A DNA stretch of 64,000 bases from Archangium violaceum (GCF_016859125.1 NZ_CP069338.1:10791501-10855500); one strand, 5' to 3'. Shown: positions 1 through 8,905, numbered from the stretch's first letter. Translations and numbers: made by a program. The notes: generated by a model from the letters alone, not told the origin.

Positions 1-142
1 CGGCGAGCAGGGCGTTGGCCGTGTTGTTCATCACGACATAATTCGTGATGTTGTGCACGAGCGGCGACCGCTCCCGCACCGCCTTCAGCGACTCCCACAC
101 TCCTGAGATCAGGTCCACTGAGAGCTCCTCCTGCCAGGTCAT
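1..142 (-). CDS. thiM: Hydroxyethylthiazole kinase ThiM, N-terminal part (cut by window edge)
   Basis: The minus strand from an ATG at 142 reads 47 codons to the window edge. Residues about 27-47 contain [20 protein letters not shown], the N-terminal substrate-site signature of ThiM, which phosphorylates 4-methyl-5-(2-hydroxyethyl)thiazole for salvage into thiamine. The rest of the gene lies outside the window. It is divergent from the kinase gene that starts near 239. I looked for a TPP riboswitch in the 100 bases upstream and saw neither the CUGAGA nor the AUCUGG-type core. The family call is strong despite the short piece. Confidence 0.8.
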   Translation of the reverse strand, partial: MTWQEELSVDLISGVWESLKAVRERSPLVHNITNYVVMNNTANALLA

Positions 143-238
143 CTAGCACCATCCGCCCCATGAGGGCAGGCTGACTGCCCTCCTGGCGTGCCGTTGAACT
201 CGCCTTGCCTCCCAGGCTGCAAGAGAATGGGGGGCGAC

Positions 239-1912
239 ATGCCCCTCTTCCACCGTCCAGGACGCGTGACACCGCTCGGCAGACAACTGCTCGCCGAGCA
301 CATCCGGTCGGATACCGCCGCCCGAGAAGCCTCCGTGGCCCGGTTCAACAGCGGGGTGTGCTGCCTCTTCATCCTCACCGCGCTCGCCCTGGGACCCCTG
401 CTCGGCTGGCCTCGCGCCCTCTCCGTGGCGGGCATGTGCGTCCTCTATGCCGGGTACTACGCGTGGCTCGCCCGGATCTTGAGCCGGGGCTGGTTCCATC
501 CCGCCCTCTGCTGGTTCAACGTCTGCCTGGAGACCGCCGCCGGAGCGTGGATCTTCCTCTTCGACATCCTCTATGGGGATGCCGAGCAGGCGCTGTCCAA
601 CCCCTCGGCCGTCCTCTGGAGCACGCTCATCCTGCTCGCGGCGTTGCGCGCCAATCGCGGGCTGGCCTTCTTCGCGGGCTGTCTGGTGACGGCCGAGATG
701 TTGCTGCTCTACTTCTTCGTCGCCCTGCCCCGGCTGAGCGAGCCCATCGCCCTGATGTTCACACCGACGCTCATGGTGCAGCGCGCCATCTACTACTTCA
801 CCACGGGTGGGTTGGCGGCCTTCGTGGCCAGCCACCTGACGCGCAAGGCCGAGGAAGCCCTGCACGCCATCCGGGCGAAGGACCTGGTGGGCAAGTACTT
901 CCTGCACGAGAAGCTGGGGGTGGGCGGCATGGCGGAGGTGTTCCGCGCCACCTACAGCCCGGAGGGTGGCTTCGAGAAGGTGGTGGCCATCAAGCGCATC
1001 CTCCCGGCCTACGCCGAGGACGAGGACTTCGTGACGCTGTTCCGGCGCGAGGCGGAGCTGGGCTCGCTCCTCAACCACTCCAACATCGTCCAGGTGCTCG
1101 ACGTGGGCCGGTTCGCGGACACCTACTTCATGGCCATGGAGTTCATCGAGGGGCTCTCCCTGCGCGAGCTGATCAAGCTCCACGGCCCCCTGCCGCCAGC
1201 GGTGGTGGCCTACATCGGGGCGGAGATGGGCCAGGCGCTCGACTATGTCCACCGGCGCACCGCGAGCGACGGCGTCCCGCTGAACCTCGTCCACCGGGAC
1301 GTGAATCCGCCCAACATCCTGCTGTCGCGCATTGGTGAGGTGAAGCTGGGAGACTTCGGGGTCGCCCGCGCGGCCATCCATGTCCGCCTCACCCAGGCCG
1401 ACCGGGTCCGCGGCAAGCTGGGGTACATGTCTCCGGAGCAGGCCCGGGGCGAGCCGTTCGACGGGCGCGCGGATCTCTTCGCGCTCGGCCTCACGCTGCA
1501 CGAGGCGCTCACGGGACGGCGCCTCTTCCAGGGAGAATATGTGTCCGACACGACGCGGAGCGCTCCCCCGCCCTTCATCCTGCCGCCCTCGAGCTTCCGT
1601 CCAGACATCCCCCCCGCGCTCGACGCCGCCATCATGGGCCTGATCCAGTGGAGGGTGGTGGACCGCACGCCCCGGGGACTGAGGTTGCGCGAGCAGCTCT
1701 GTGAGCTGACCGGCGCCGTCGCGCCCTATCCTCACGGACAGGAGGCGCTGGCCCGCCTGGTCCAGGAGGCCATGGTGCGCAGGAAGCAACCGGTCGTGAT
1801 CGGCGCTCCGGAGCAGGAGACCCGGCCGGAGTGTGATCCCGTCCTCGCCAGGAGCGAGGAGCCCACGGCGGTCCTGTCACCGAAGGGCGCGGTCGCGGGT
1901 AGGAAGGACTGA
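239..1912 (+). CDS. Membrane-anchored Ser/Thr protein kinase
   Basis: A 557-residue Hanks-type kinase with an unusual order: several hydrophobic segments occupy roughly residues 35-195 and the kinase domain follows from about residue 217. Visible motifs are the glycine loop GVGGMAEV (about 226), VAIK lysine (about 250), HRDVNPPN catalytic loop (about 351), DFG (about 371) and an APE-like SPEQARGE. The catalytic loop has Asn where most kinases have Lys (HRDLKPEN); the HRD aspartate is kept, so activity is plausible. I chose ATG 239 because of the GGGG tract just upstream; in-frame GTG 188 and ATG 227 are alternatives. The C-terminal 130 residues carry no domain I recognise. The target is unknown. 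Confidence 0.87.
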   Translation: MPLFHRPGRVTPLGRQLLAEHIRSDTAAREASVARFNSGVCCLFILTALALGPLLGWPRALSVAGMCVLYAGYYAWLARILSRGWFHPALCWFNVCLETAAGAWIFLFDILYGDAEQALSNPSAVLWSTLILLAALRANRGLAFFAGCLVTAEMLLLYFFVALPRLSEPIALMFTPTLMVQRAIYYFTTGGLAAFVASHLTRKAEEALHAIRAKDLVGKYFLHEKLGVGGMAEVFRATYSPEGGFEKVVAIKRILPAYAEDEDFVTLFRREAELGSLLNHSNIVQVLDVGRFADTYFMAMEFIEGLSLRELIKLHGPLPPAVVAYIGAEMGQALDYVHRRTASDGVPLNLVHRDVNPPNILLSRIGEVKLGDFGVARAAIHVRLTQADRVRGKLGYMSPEQARGEPFDGRADLFALGLTLHEALTGRRLFQGEYVSDTTRSAPPPFILPPSSFRPDIPPALDAAIMGLIQWRVVDRTPRGLRLREQLCELTGAVAPYPHGQEALARLVQEAMVRRKQPVVIGAPEQETRPECDPVLARSEEPTAVLSPKGAVAGRKD

Positions 1913-1942
1913 CTTCCCGGAGATATCCAGTAGAGAGGTGAC

Positions 1943-3772
1943 ATGCGAAGCATCGATGTGTGGGCCAGGATGGGCCTCTTGCTCCTCCTGGGGGGTGCGC
2001 TCAGCGCCTGTGGGCTGGTGCGCGATTACATCCAGGAGGACCGGAAATCCTCGTACGCGCTTCCGGCCTTCACCCATGAGGCGGGAGACTGGCGTACCGA
2101 GCGGGTGCGGATGCGGGATGGCGTGGAGTTGTCCACCCGCATCCTGCTGCCCAAGGGGGTGGAACGGGCGCCGGTGGTGCTCATCCGCAACCCCTATGAT
2201 CTCCGTTTCCTCTTCGAGCTGAGCTGCGACCTGTTCGTCCGCTACGGCATGGGCTGCGTCCTCCAGGACGTCCGCGGGCGGCTCGACAGCGGCGGCGAAT
2301 GGTGGCCCCTGATGAACGAGCAGGCCGATGGCGAGGACACGCTGCGTTGGCTCGTGCAGCAGCCCTTCGTCGACGGTCGCATCGCGCTCTACGGCATGTC
2401 GTATCTCGGGGGAACCGCGCTCGCGGCTTCGGCGGGGCAGCTCCCGGTGGAAGTGAAGACGATCGTCGTCAGCGTGTTCGGCACGGACCTGCGGGAGGTG
2501 CTCTCCGAGCGGGGGCTGATGCCACACGAGCTCCTGACGGCGTGGGCGGCCTACATGCCGGGGCGCGAGTCGAAGCGCAGCGCGGGCTCGGCCTACCGGA
2601 AGATGCTCGCGCACCGGCCCCACCTCGAGGCGGATGTCGCGAGCTTCGGAGCGCCCCTCCCCTTCTATCGCGAGTGGTTGACGTCCCTACAGCCCGGGGG
2701 AGCGCTGTGGCAGCGGCCGGAGACCGAGGCCCTGCGCCAGAGTCCGAAGCACCTCGGGATCCCGATGCTCCTCGTCGGAGGGTTCGACGATCCCTTCCTC
2801 CCGGCGACCCTGCGCACCTGGGAATCGCTCGCCACGCGTGAGCAGAGCGTCATCGTGGTGGGGCCGTGGAACCACCTGGGAGCGCAGGGTGGAGCAGGCG
2901 TGAAGGTCACCGGCATCAAGGATGGCCTCGAGCAGTGGGGCACCGTGATTCCCTGGCTGCGCCACACGCTCCAGGGCGTTCCCCTGCCGTATGCCACCGG
3001 TCGCGCGCTCATCGCCGGGCATGGAGACCCGGGCTTCCGCGAGCTGCCCACCTGGCCTCCACCCACGCAGGAGCAGGTGCTCTTCCTCGATGCGGCACGG
3101 GCCGTCGCGGCGCCGGGGGCCTGTGCCTCCTCCTCGCTGACGTCCGAGCCGGACTCCACGCCGGCGGAGCTGAGCTACCGCTATGACCCTCTCCAGCCGT
3201 GGAAGAGCGAGGGAGGCGCACGGGGGATCGCGTTCGCCTTCTTGAGAGGGGATGGCGTCGAGCCGGGACCCGTGGAGCAGACGTGGCCCTGCGAGCGCGA
3301 GGATGTGCTGCGTTTCCTGGGCGCGGAAGCCGTGCGTGACGAGCGCATCGCCGGCCGGGCCCGGTTGCGCCTGCGCGTGCGTTCGAGCGCGGAGGACACC
3401 GCGTTCGTCGCCAAGCTCGTCGACGTGGACGCCAGGGGGCGGGCACTCCACGTGACCGATGGCGCGGCCACCCTGCGCTGGCCCACCGCGGACACCGCGA
3501 CGCTCGTGCCCTACGTGCCGGGAAGTGAGCGCGAGGTGGAGATCGACTTCCATCCCACCTCCTGGGTGCTCTCGAAGGGGCACCGGCTCGGGGTGTGGGT
3601 GTCCTCGTCGAGCCATCCCATGCTGTCGGTGCACATGAACACCGCGCGGCCCTGGTACGAGGAGACGACACCCGTGGTGGCCCAACAGACGGTGGTGCTC
3701 GGAGGCGAGGGGGGCTCGCGGCTCGCCGTGCCACTCGAGGCCCCAATCACTCCCGCCTCCGCGGCACGGTGA
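1943..3772 (+). CDS. CocE/NonD-family alpha/beta hydrolase lipoprotein (X-Pro dipeptidyl-peptidase-like, S15)
   Basis: The protein is 609 residues. The N-terminus has a hydrophobic run ending in LSAC, a lipobox with Cys23, so it is probably a lipoprotein. The GMSYLGG motif at about 150 contains the expected nucleophilic Ser; GGFDDPF and GPWNHLG supply candidate Asp and His of the triad. The C-terminal 200 residues match the jelly-roll part of the CocE/S15 family. Members cleave esters or amides (cocaine esterase, glutaryl-7-ACA acylase, X-Pro peptidases); the substrate here cannot be read. GAGGTG precedes the ATG. It starts 30 bases after the kinase gene, so the two may be co-transcribed. Confidence 0.87.
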   Translation: MRSIDVWARMGLLLLLGGALSACGLVRDYIQEDRKSSYALPAFTHEAGDWRTERVRMRDGVELSTRILLPKGVERAPVVLIRNPYDLRFLFELSCDLFVRYGMGCVLQDVRGRLDSGGEWWPLMNEQADGEDTLRWLVQQPFVDGRIALYGMSYLGGTALAASAGQLPVEVKTIVVSVFGTDLREVLSERGLMPHELLTAWAAYMPGRESKRSAGSAYRKMLAHRPHLEADVASFGAPLPFYREWLTSLQPGGALWQRPETEALRQSPKHLGIPMLLVGGFDDPFLPATLRTWESLATREQSVIVVGPWNHLGAQGGAGVKVTGIKDGLEQWGTVIPWLRHTLQGVPLPYATGRALIAGHGDPGFRELPTWPPPTQEQVLFLDAARAVAAPGACASSSLTSEPDSTPAELSYRYDPLQPWKSEGGARGIAFAFLRGDGVEPGPVEQTWPCEREDVLRFLGAEAVRDERIAGRARLRLRVRSSAEDTAFVAKLVDVDARGRALHVTDGAATLRWPTADTATLVPYVPGSEREVEIDFHPTSWVLSKGHRLGVWVSSSSHPMLSVHMNTARPWYEETTPVVAQQTVVLGGEGGSRLAVPLEAPITPASAAR

Positions 3773-3804
3773 AGAGTCCCTCTCATCTGTCGCCGGTGTC
3801 CGTG

Positions 3805-3831
3805 CCACCGGGTGTCTGCGAAACCCGGTGG
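3805..3831. terminator. Hairpin between convergent genes
   Basis: A perfect 9-bp stem (CCACCGGGT / ACCCGGTGG) with a 9-nt loop lies 33 bases after the hydrolase stop and 19 bases before the stop of the convergent gene. There is no T-tract, so its role as a bidirectional terminator is inferred from position and stability. Confidence 0.5.
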
Positions 3832-3849
3832 AGTGCCCCTCCCGACTGC

Positions 3850-4290
3850 TCAGCCCGCGTGCTTCTCGATGAGCTTGCCGATGCGGGGGACGGCGGCCTC
3901 GACGTTCTTCTTCGCCGTGCCGCGGAGCTTCTCGTAGGTGCCCTTCACGAGCCCGCTCTGCGCGTTGCGGACCTTCCCGTCCGTGATGGCGAGCAGGGCA
4001 TCGGCGGCGCGCCCCGAGTTCGACGTGATGTGGGCGGCCACCGGCTTCCCGCCCGTCTTGGCCTCCTGGTAGAGCGGATCGAGCGCCGCGGCGAACTCGG
4101 GGAGGAGATCCGAGACGGCGTGCCTGATGAAGCCGGGCTTGATGCCCTTCACCGCGCTGTAGCCCGCCTTGATGGCGAGACCCGAGATGCCGCCCTTGTC
4201 GGCGACCTCGGCGTCGATGAGCGCACAGCAGTCGTCGATGACCGCCGTCTTCTTGGTCTCGTTGGTAAGTGTCTCGGTGAGTGACGCCAT
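3850..4290 (-). CDS. Small conserved protein of unknown function (DUF6918-like)
   Basis: A 146-residue soluble protein with no signal peptide. It begins MASLTETLTNET and contains the segments ALIDAEVADKGGISGLAIKAGY and KPGFIRHAVSDLLPEF, which I associate with a family of small uncharacterised bacterial proteins (DUF6918); that name is from memory. It is predicted mostly helical. ATG 4290 is preferred over an in-frame ATG at 4380 because an AAAGG sequence lies about 10 bases upstream and because the upstream extension is Arg/Pro-rich and unlike the rest. Function unknown. Confidence 0.65.
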   Translation of the reverse strand: MASLTETLTNETKKTAVIDDCCALIDAEVADKGGISGLAIKAGYSAVKGIKPGFIRHAVSDLLPEFAAALDPLYQEAKTGGKPVAAHITSNSGRAADALLAITDGKVRNAQSGLVKGTYEKLRGTAKKNVEAAVPRIGKLIEKHAG

Positions 4291-4401
4291 CCCATCATGC
4301 CTTTCGTTCACCGGGCGGAACGCAACCGGGGGCCGGGAGTCCCGTCCGGCCCGACCGGGCGCATAGCACATCCCACGCACGGGAGGGCCCTCGCTCCTCG
4401 G

Positions 4402-5010
4402 TCAGGCCGTCAGGTACACGGAAGGTGCTGCCCTGCCCCACGGTGCTGTCCACGGTCATGACGCCGCCGAGCGCGCGGATGATGTCGTGGCTGATGGACA
4501 GGCCCAGGCCCGTCCCTTCCCCCACCGGCTTGGTGGTGAAGAGTTCTCCAGCACCTCGTGCAGATCCAACGGGTGGGTGAGCACCGCGTCGCCGAGAGAG
4601 AGCGCCCGGAGGCTCTCGACGATGAGCCGCATGCGCTCGGTGCCTCACGGGCCTCGGTGAGCGCCTCCAGCAGCTCGCGCAGGTCCTCCTGGGGCAGCTC
4701 CAGCCGGCGCAGCTCGGTGCCGATCCACCTCGCGCGCCTCGTGGCCCAGCAGGGACTCGGCGTGGGCGTTGAGGCGCAGCAGGCGCAGCAGGCGCAGTTC
4801 CCAGTGTCTGCCGGTCGAACTCCAGCGTGTTCTGTGCCTCCTCCGGAGACATCAGCTCGCTGTCCTTGCGACCGATGATCTCCTCCGCCGGCCTGCCGGG
4901 GAAGCGAGCCCCGACGCTGTTGATGAAGGTGTAGCGCCCCTGCAGATCCTTCGTGATGGAGAACGCAATACCCGTGAGGCGGTGGCGGGCGCAGGAGCTC
5001 CCTCGTCCAG
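4402..5010 (-). pseudogene. Decayed PAS-domain sensor histidine kinase
   Basis: Read on the minus strand, the 5' part encodes a PAS segment ([20 protein letters not shown], then [17 protein letters not shown]). The following region only makes sense if several frames are joined: [12 protein letters not shown], then [20 protein letters not shown], then [20 protein letters not shown], then [20 protein letters not shown] (HATPase G box). A final shift precedes the likely original stop at 4402. At least four frameshifts are needed, and the HisKA phospho-acceptor region is damaged. This is a genuine remnant rather than one sequencing error. It is adjacent to the RpoH-type sigma gene, divergently oriented. 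Confidence 0.75.
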
Positions 5011-5290
5011 ACCCCCCCGTCCGTCCAACAGCACACGTTTGGCCCGACCCGAGGTCCACTGCACGTCCGGTGCCGCACACCCCATCTCTTCTGGACACAG
5101 GACGTGGGCAAAACCCCACACATCGCACGCACAAAACCCACCATTCCTCCCCCCCAACCACCTGGGGAAGGGGGTCGACTGTAAAAAGTTCCAAAAACCG
5201 GGTCTGTAAAAACGACCGATTACCGGCCTAGTCATGGAGGGCGCGCGCTGCAAGTACCCGCTTTCACTGAGGGACGTTCCGAAAGGCCCG
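5011..5290. other. Intergenic region without a supported gene
   Basis: This stretch between the kinase remnant and the sigma-54 promoter is rich in C and A runs and has no reading frame with recognisable protein content on either strand. It may hold upstream activator sites for the sigma-54 promoter at 5291, which would normally lie 80-200 bases upstream, but I could not identify a convincing repeat pair. Confidence 0.5.
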
Positions 5291-5308
5291 CTGGCACCCG
5301 TATTGCTC
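5291..5308 (+). promoter_or_regulatory. Sigma-54 (RpoN) promoter
   Basis: CTGGCACCCGTATTGCTC matches the sigma-54 consensus TGGCAC-N5-TTGC, with GG and GC exactly 10 bases apart. The predicted start site, about 12 bases past the GC, lies near 5318, giving a leader of about 60 bases to the ATG at 5376. It implies that the downstream sigma factor depends on an NtrC-type activator. Confidence 0.75.
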
Positions 5309-5375
5309 TTGGCAAGGGGCACGAAGTCGGAACGCAAACCCCACCTTCTTTTCACCCACCCCGAGAGACGACCCC

Positions 5376-6257
5376 ATGCAGGCCACCTCTTCCTTCTCCG
5401 CCGATACCCTCTCCACGTACCTCTCGGACATCAACCAGTACCCGCTGCTCACGCAGCCCGAGGAGCAGGCTCTCGCGCGTCGCTTCCGCTCGGGAGACCT
5501 GGCGGCGGGTCACAAGTTGGTGACGAGCAACCTGCGCTTCGTGGTGAAGGTCGCGTACGAGTACCGCTCCTACGGCATCAAGATGTCCGACCTCATCCAG
5601 GAGGCGAACATCGGCCTGATGAAGGCGGTGCAGAAGTTCGATCCGGACAAGGGCATCCGCCTCATCTCCTACGCGGTGTGGTGGATCCGCGCCTACATCC
5701 AGAACTACATCCTGAAGAACTGGAGCCTGGTGAAGCTGGGCACCACGCAGGCCCAGCGCCGGCTGTTCTTCAGCCTGGCGCGCACGCGGCGCGAGCTGGA
5801 GAAGCTCGGCTCGGGCGACGGCGCCATCGTGGACGCAGAGGAGATCGCCCGGAAGCTGAACGTGAAGGCCTCCGAGGTGCGCGAGATGGAGCAGCGCATG
5901 GGCGGGCGGGACTTGTCGCTGGACGCGCCCGTGGGCGAGGAGGGTGACGCCACGCACCTGGACTTCGTGGAGTCGGAGTCCAACTCGCAGGTGGACGAGG
6001 TCGCCGACCGGCAGCAGGCGAAGATGACGCGCGAGCGCATCCAGCAGGCGCTGATGCGGCTGGATCCCCGCGAGCGCTTCATCATCGAGCACCGGGTGAT
6101 GGGTGACGCGGAGATGACCCTGAGCGAGCTGGGCGAGCACTTCGGCTTCTCGCGCGAGCGCGCCCGCCAGCTGGAGATCCGCGCCAAGGACAAGCTCAAG
6201 GCGGAGCTGGCCTCCCTCATGGCCGAGGTGGGCATGGACGAGGCGTCCGCCCTGTAA
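5376..6257 (+). CDS. rpoH: RpoH-type (sigma-32 family) RNA polymerase sigma factor
   Basis: A 293-residue group 3 sigma factor. Region 2 includes [39 protein letters not shown] and [15 protein letters not shown]. It is followed by [16 protein letters not shown], which matches the RpoH box (Q-R/K-K/R-LFFNLR), and a region 4 helix-turn-helix ([21 protein letters not shown]). Myxobacteria carry several paralogues (SigB, SigC, SigD), so this could be one of those rather than the general heat-shock factor. Its expression appears to be sigma-54 dependent from the promoter at 5291, linking alternative sigma factors in a cascade. Confidence 0.87.
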   Translation: MQATSSFSADTLSTYLSDINQYPLLTQPEEQALARRFRSGDLAAGHKLVTSNLRFVVKVAYEYRSYGIKMSDLIQEANIGLMKAVQKFDPDKGIRLISYAVWWIRAYIQNYILKNWSLVKLGTTQAQRRLFFSLARTRRELEKLGSGDGAIVDAEEIARKLNVKASEVREMEQRMGGRDLSLDAPVGEEGDATHLDFVESESNSQVDEVADRQQAKMTRERIQQALMRLDPRERFIIEHRVMGDAEMTLSELGEHFGFSRERARQLEIRAKDKLKAELASLMAEVGMDEASAL

Positions 6258-6279
6258 CCCTACTCGGGAACGAGTAGGG
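6258..6279 (+). terminator. Stem-loop directly after the sigma gene
   Basis: CCCTACTCG and CGAGTAGGG form a perfect 9-bp stem with a GGAA tetraloop, beginning at the base after the TAA stop and ending 10 bases before the next ATG. No T-tract follows, so it may attenuate or protect mRNA instead of terminating fully. Confidence 0.5.
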
Positions 6280-6289
6280 TACGGGGACG

Positions 6290-6970
6290 ATGAAGCCGTG
6301 GAAGGTGATTGATCGAGCGCCCGCTCCGGGCGGTGGGGAGCTGGTGCTGCACCAGCGAGGCGAGGAGTTCGCCATCCGTGTGAACGGCCGCGAGCTCATG
6401 TCCAGCCGCCAGCACGGCTCCGAGGAGAAGATGGCCGAGGTGGCCTGTACGGGCCTCGGCGGCAAACGCCCACGGGTCCTCGTGGGCGGATTGGGGCTGG
6501 GCTACACGGTCCGGGCCTCGCTGGAGCGGCTGCCGCCAGAAGCCGAGGTGATCGTCTCGGAGCTGGTGCCGGCGGTCGTCGCGTGGAACCAGGGTGTGTT
6601 GGCGCCCCTGGCCGGCAGGCCGCTCGAGGATCCCCGGGTGAAGGTGGAGACGCGAGACGTGGGAGAGCTGCTCCGTCAGGCGGAGGGGCACTACGACGCG
6701 ATCCTCCTGGACGTGGACAACGGTCCCGAGGCCCTCACCCAGGAACAGAACCGCTGGCTCTATGGGGAGCGCGGTCTGGCCGCCATCCGGCGTGCGCTGA
6801 AGCCGCGGGGCGTGGTGGTGGTGTGGTCCGCCGCACCGGATCGCGCCTTCTCCAGCCGGCTGAAGCGGGCGGGATTCGACACCGAGGTGGTGGAGACTCC
6901 CGCGCGAGGCAAGGGCGGTGGGCCCCTGCACACCCTCTTCATCGGGCGCGTCCGAGTGACGCCTACCTGA
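6290..6970 (+). CDS. Spermidine-synthase-like (SpeE family) methyltransferase-fold protein
   Basis: The 226-residue protein has a Rossmann core with a glycine-rich cofactor loop (VLVGGLGLGYT, about 62-72), an acidic strand end (SELVPAVVAWNQ) and an LLDVDNGPEALT segment where SpeE enzymes bind substrate. It lacks the N-terminal beta domain of full spermidine synthases and is shorter than the usual 280 residues, so it may be a spermine-synthase-fold methyltransferase with another substrate. It follows the sigma gene in the same direction after a stem-loop. Confidence 0.68.
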   Translation: MKPWKVIDRAPAPGGGELVLHQRGEEFAIRVNGRELMSSRQHGSEEKMAEVACTGLGGKRPRVLVGGLGLGYTVRASLERLPPEAEVIVSELVPAVVAWNQGVLAPLAGRPLEDPRVKVETRDVGELLRQAEGHYDAILLDVDNGPEALTQEQNRWLYGERGLAAIRRALKPRGVVVVWSAAPDRAFSSRLKRAGFDTEVVETPARGKGGGPLHTLFIGRVRVTPT

Positions 6971-7102
6971 CAATTCGTTTTCGGGAAATGAAAAGGGGGG
7001 GCTTCCTTTGTTCCCCCAAAGATGCCACATAGGAGCCTCCCTCGCACAGAGCGACGGAGTTCCGGCGCATTCCACCGCGTCGGGCGAGAAAGAAGAAAAG
7101 TA

Positions 7103-7306
7103 ATGGCGACTGGTACCGTGAAGTGGTTCAACGACGCGAAGGGCTTCGGTTTCATCACGCAGGAGGGCGGTGGCGAGGATCTGTTCTGCCACCACACCGC
7201 CATCCAGACCGAGGGCTTCCGCACCCTGGCCGAGGGCCAGCGCGTGGAGTTCGACGTGGCCCGCGGCCCCAAGGGTCTGCAGGCGCAGAACGTCCGTCCG
7301 CTGTGA
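7103..7306 (+). CDS. Cold-shock domain protein
   Basis: A 67-residue single-domain CSD protein starting [20 protein letters not shown], with RNP1 (KGFGFI) and a histidine-bearing RNP2 segment (DLFCHHTAI). It binds single-stranded RNA or DNA and acts as an RNA chaperone. The start is the ATG 8 bases after a purine-rich AAGAAGAAAAG tract; an in-frame ATG at 7022 would add a non-homologous basic tail. The 130-base leader contains complementary G7 and C5 runs (about 6994-7019) that could fold, in keeping with leader-regulated csp mRNAs. Confidence 0.9.
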   Translation: MATGTVKWFNDAKGFGFITQEGGGEDLFCHHTAIQTEGFRTLAEGQRVEFDVARGPKGLQAQNVRPL

Positions 7307-7343
7307 TGCGGACCTGAGCCACTTCGACGAGCGGCTCGAACCG

Positions 7344-7373
7344 GGGCCTGCTTCCCTTCCTGGGAGCAGGCCC
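7344..7373 (+). terminator. Rho-independent-like terminator of the cold-shock gene
   Basis: GGGCCTGC and GCAGGCCC pair, extended by CCC/GGG with one bulged T, around a short loop and followed by a T-rich TTGGTATTTCT. It lies 38 bases after the cold-shock stop and just before the stop of the convergent amidase gene, so it may serve both. Confidence 0.7.
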
Positions 7374-7382
7374 TTGGTATTT

Positions 7383-8879
7383 CTAGAGCGCCCGTCCGGA
7401 GATCCGAGGCTTGCGCCCCACCCACGGGCGGGCCTGCTCCAGCTGCGCGGCGAGGCGCAGGAGCGTGGCCTCGTCTCCGAAGCGGGCGGCGAACTGCACG
7501 CCGATGGGCAGCCCGGCGGCGTTCCAGTAGAGCGGCACCGACATGGCCGGCTGCCCCGTCTGGTTGAAGAGCTGGGTGTTGGGCGTGCGCTCCAGGCTGT
7601 TGCCGGCGAGCGCGTCGAACATCTTGAGGATGACGGGCTTCAGCGGGAGCTTGCGCAGGACGGCCAGCGCGGCGATCTCGGCGGGTTTGAGCGCCAGCTC
7701 CCCGACGCGCACCGGCGGATGGGCCAGCGTCGCATCGAGGAAGAGATCGTACCGCTCGTGGAAGGCCGCCATCACCCGGGAGGCCCGGTGCATGGAGTCC
7801 CGCGCCTTCTGCAGATCCGCCGCGGTGAGGATGTTACCGATCTGCGCGAGCGCCCAGGTGGAGGCCTCGACATCCGTCGGGCCCACCGTCCTGCCCTTCA
7901 GCGCGCCGATCTCCTCCACCTGCACCGCCACGTTGGCCGCGACGATCACGAGGTAGGCGCGCACCAGCTCCTCGCGATCGAACCGGGGAGCGTCCTCGAC
8001 GAGCTCGTGTCCCAGCTCCTGGCAGAGCTTCACCGCGTCCAGGACGGCGGCGGCGCACTCCGAGTGCACGTTCTTCCCGAAGAGCGAGCCCGTGGAGAAG
8101 GCGATGCGGAGCCGTCCAGGCGGGGTGCCCACCTCCTGGAGGAAGGGCCTGGCGGGAGGCGGCGCCACGTAGGGAGCGCCAGACTCCGTCCCGTGGGTCG
8201 CATCGAGCATCGCCGCGCTGTCACGCACGCTGCGGGTCAGCACGTGCTGCTGGACGAAGCCGCCCCACCCCTCCCCCACATCCGGGCCCACGGGGTTGCG
8301 GGCCCGGGTCGGCTTGAGCCCGAAGAGGCCACACGCGGACGAGGGAATGCGGATGGAACCACCCCCGTCTCCGCCATGGGCCATGGGCACCACCCGTGCC
8401 GCCACGCAGGCCGCCGAGCCTCCGCTGGAGCCTCCGGGCGTATGGTCCGGGTTCCAGGGGTTGCGCGTGGGACCGCGCAGCGCCGGCTCGGTGACGCCGA
8501 GGATTCCCAGCTCGGGCGTGGCCGTCTTGCCCAGCATGATGACGCCCGCGCGGCGGAAGCGCTTCATCAGCTCCGCGTCATGGTCGGGGACGAAGCCCAC
8601 CAGCGCCCGGCAGCCGCCCGCGTAGGGCTCGTTCGCCAGATAGCCGTCCAGGTCCTTCACCAGGAAGGGGACCCCGGAGAATGGCCCCTCGGGCAGCGGC
8701 CTCACGGCGGCATCGCGTGCCTGGTCGTACATCTTGTGGACCACCGCGTTGAGGATCGGGTTGACGGCCTCGATGCGAGTGATCGCCTCCTCCACCAGCT
8801 CCGTGGGGTGGACTTCCTTCTTGCGAACCAGCGCGGCGAGGGCGGTCGCGTCGAGCTCGTCGTATCCCTGGATGGCCAT
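7383..8879 (-). CDS. Amidase (amidase-signature family)
   Basis: A 498-residue enzyme with the full amidase-signature triad: Lys in PFLVKDLDG (about residue 82), cis-Ser in GGSSGGSAACVAA and nucleophilic Ser in GGDGGGSIRIPSSACG. It hydrolyses a carboxamide; the fusion of subunits needed for GatA cannot be inferred, as no gatB or gatC is nearby and the C-terminus (NQTGQPAMSVPLYWNAAGLPIGVQF) is typical of free amidases such as 6-aminohexanoate-cyclic-dimer hydrolase relatives. I used ATG 8879; an in-frame ATG at 8897 leaves only 8 bases to the divergent start at 8906. Confidence 0.9.
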   Translation of the reverse strand: MAIQGYDELDATALAALVRKKEVHPTELVEEAITRIEAVNPILNAVVHKMYDQARDAAVRPLPEGPFSGVPFLVKDLDGYLANEPYAGGCRALVGFVPDHDAELMKRFRRAGVIMLGKTATPELGILGVTEPALRGPTRNPWNPDHTPGGSSGGSAACVAARVVPMAHGGDGGGSIRIPSSACGLFGLKPTRARNPVGPDVGEGWGGFVQQHVLTRSVRDSAAMLDATHGTESGAPYVAPPPARPFLQEVGTPPGRLRIAFSTGSLFGKNVHSECAAAVLDAVKLCQELGHELVEDAPRFDREELVRAYLVIVAANVAVQVEEIGALKGRTVGPTDVEASTWALAQIGNILTAADLQKARDSMHRASRVMAAFHERYDLFLDATLAHPPVRVGELALKPAEIAALAVLRKLPLKPVILKMFDALAGNSLERTPNTQLFNQTGQPAMSVPLYWNAAGLPIGVQFAARFGDEATLLRLAAQLEQARPWVGRKPRISGRAL

Positions 8880-8905
8880 GGGCCAGCTATCTACCATGCG
8901 CCGCC

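Noticed and set aside
143-240. Possible TPP riboswitch ahead of thiM
   Set aside because: The conserved thi-box core sequences are absent.
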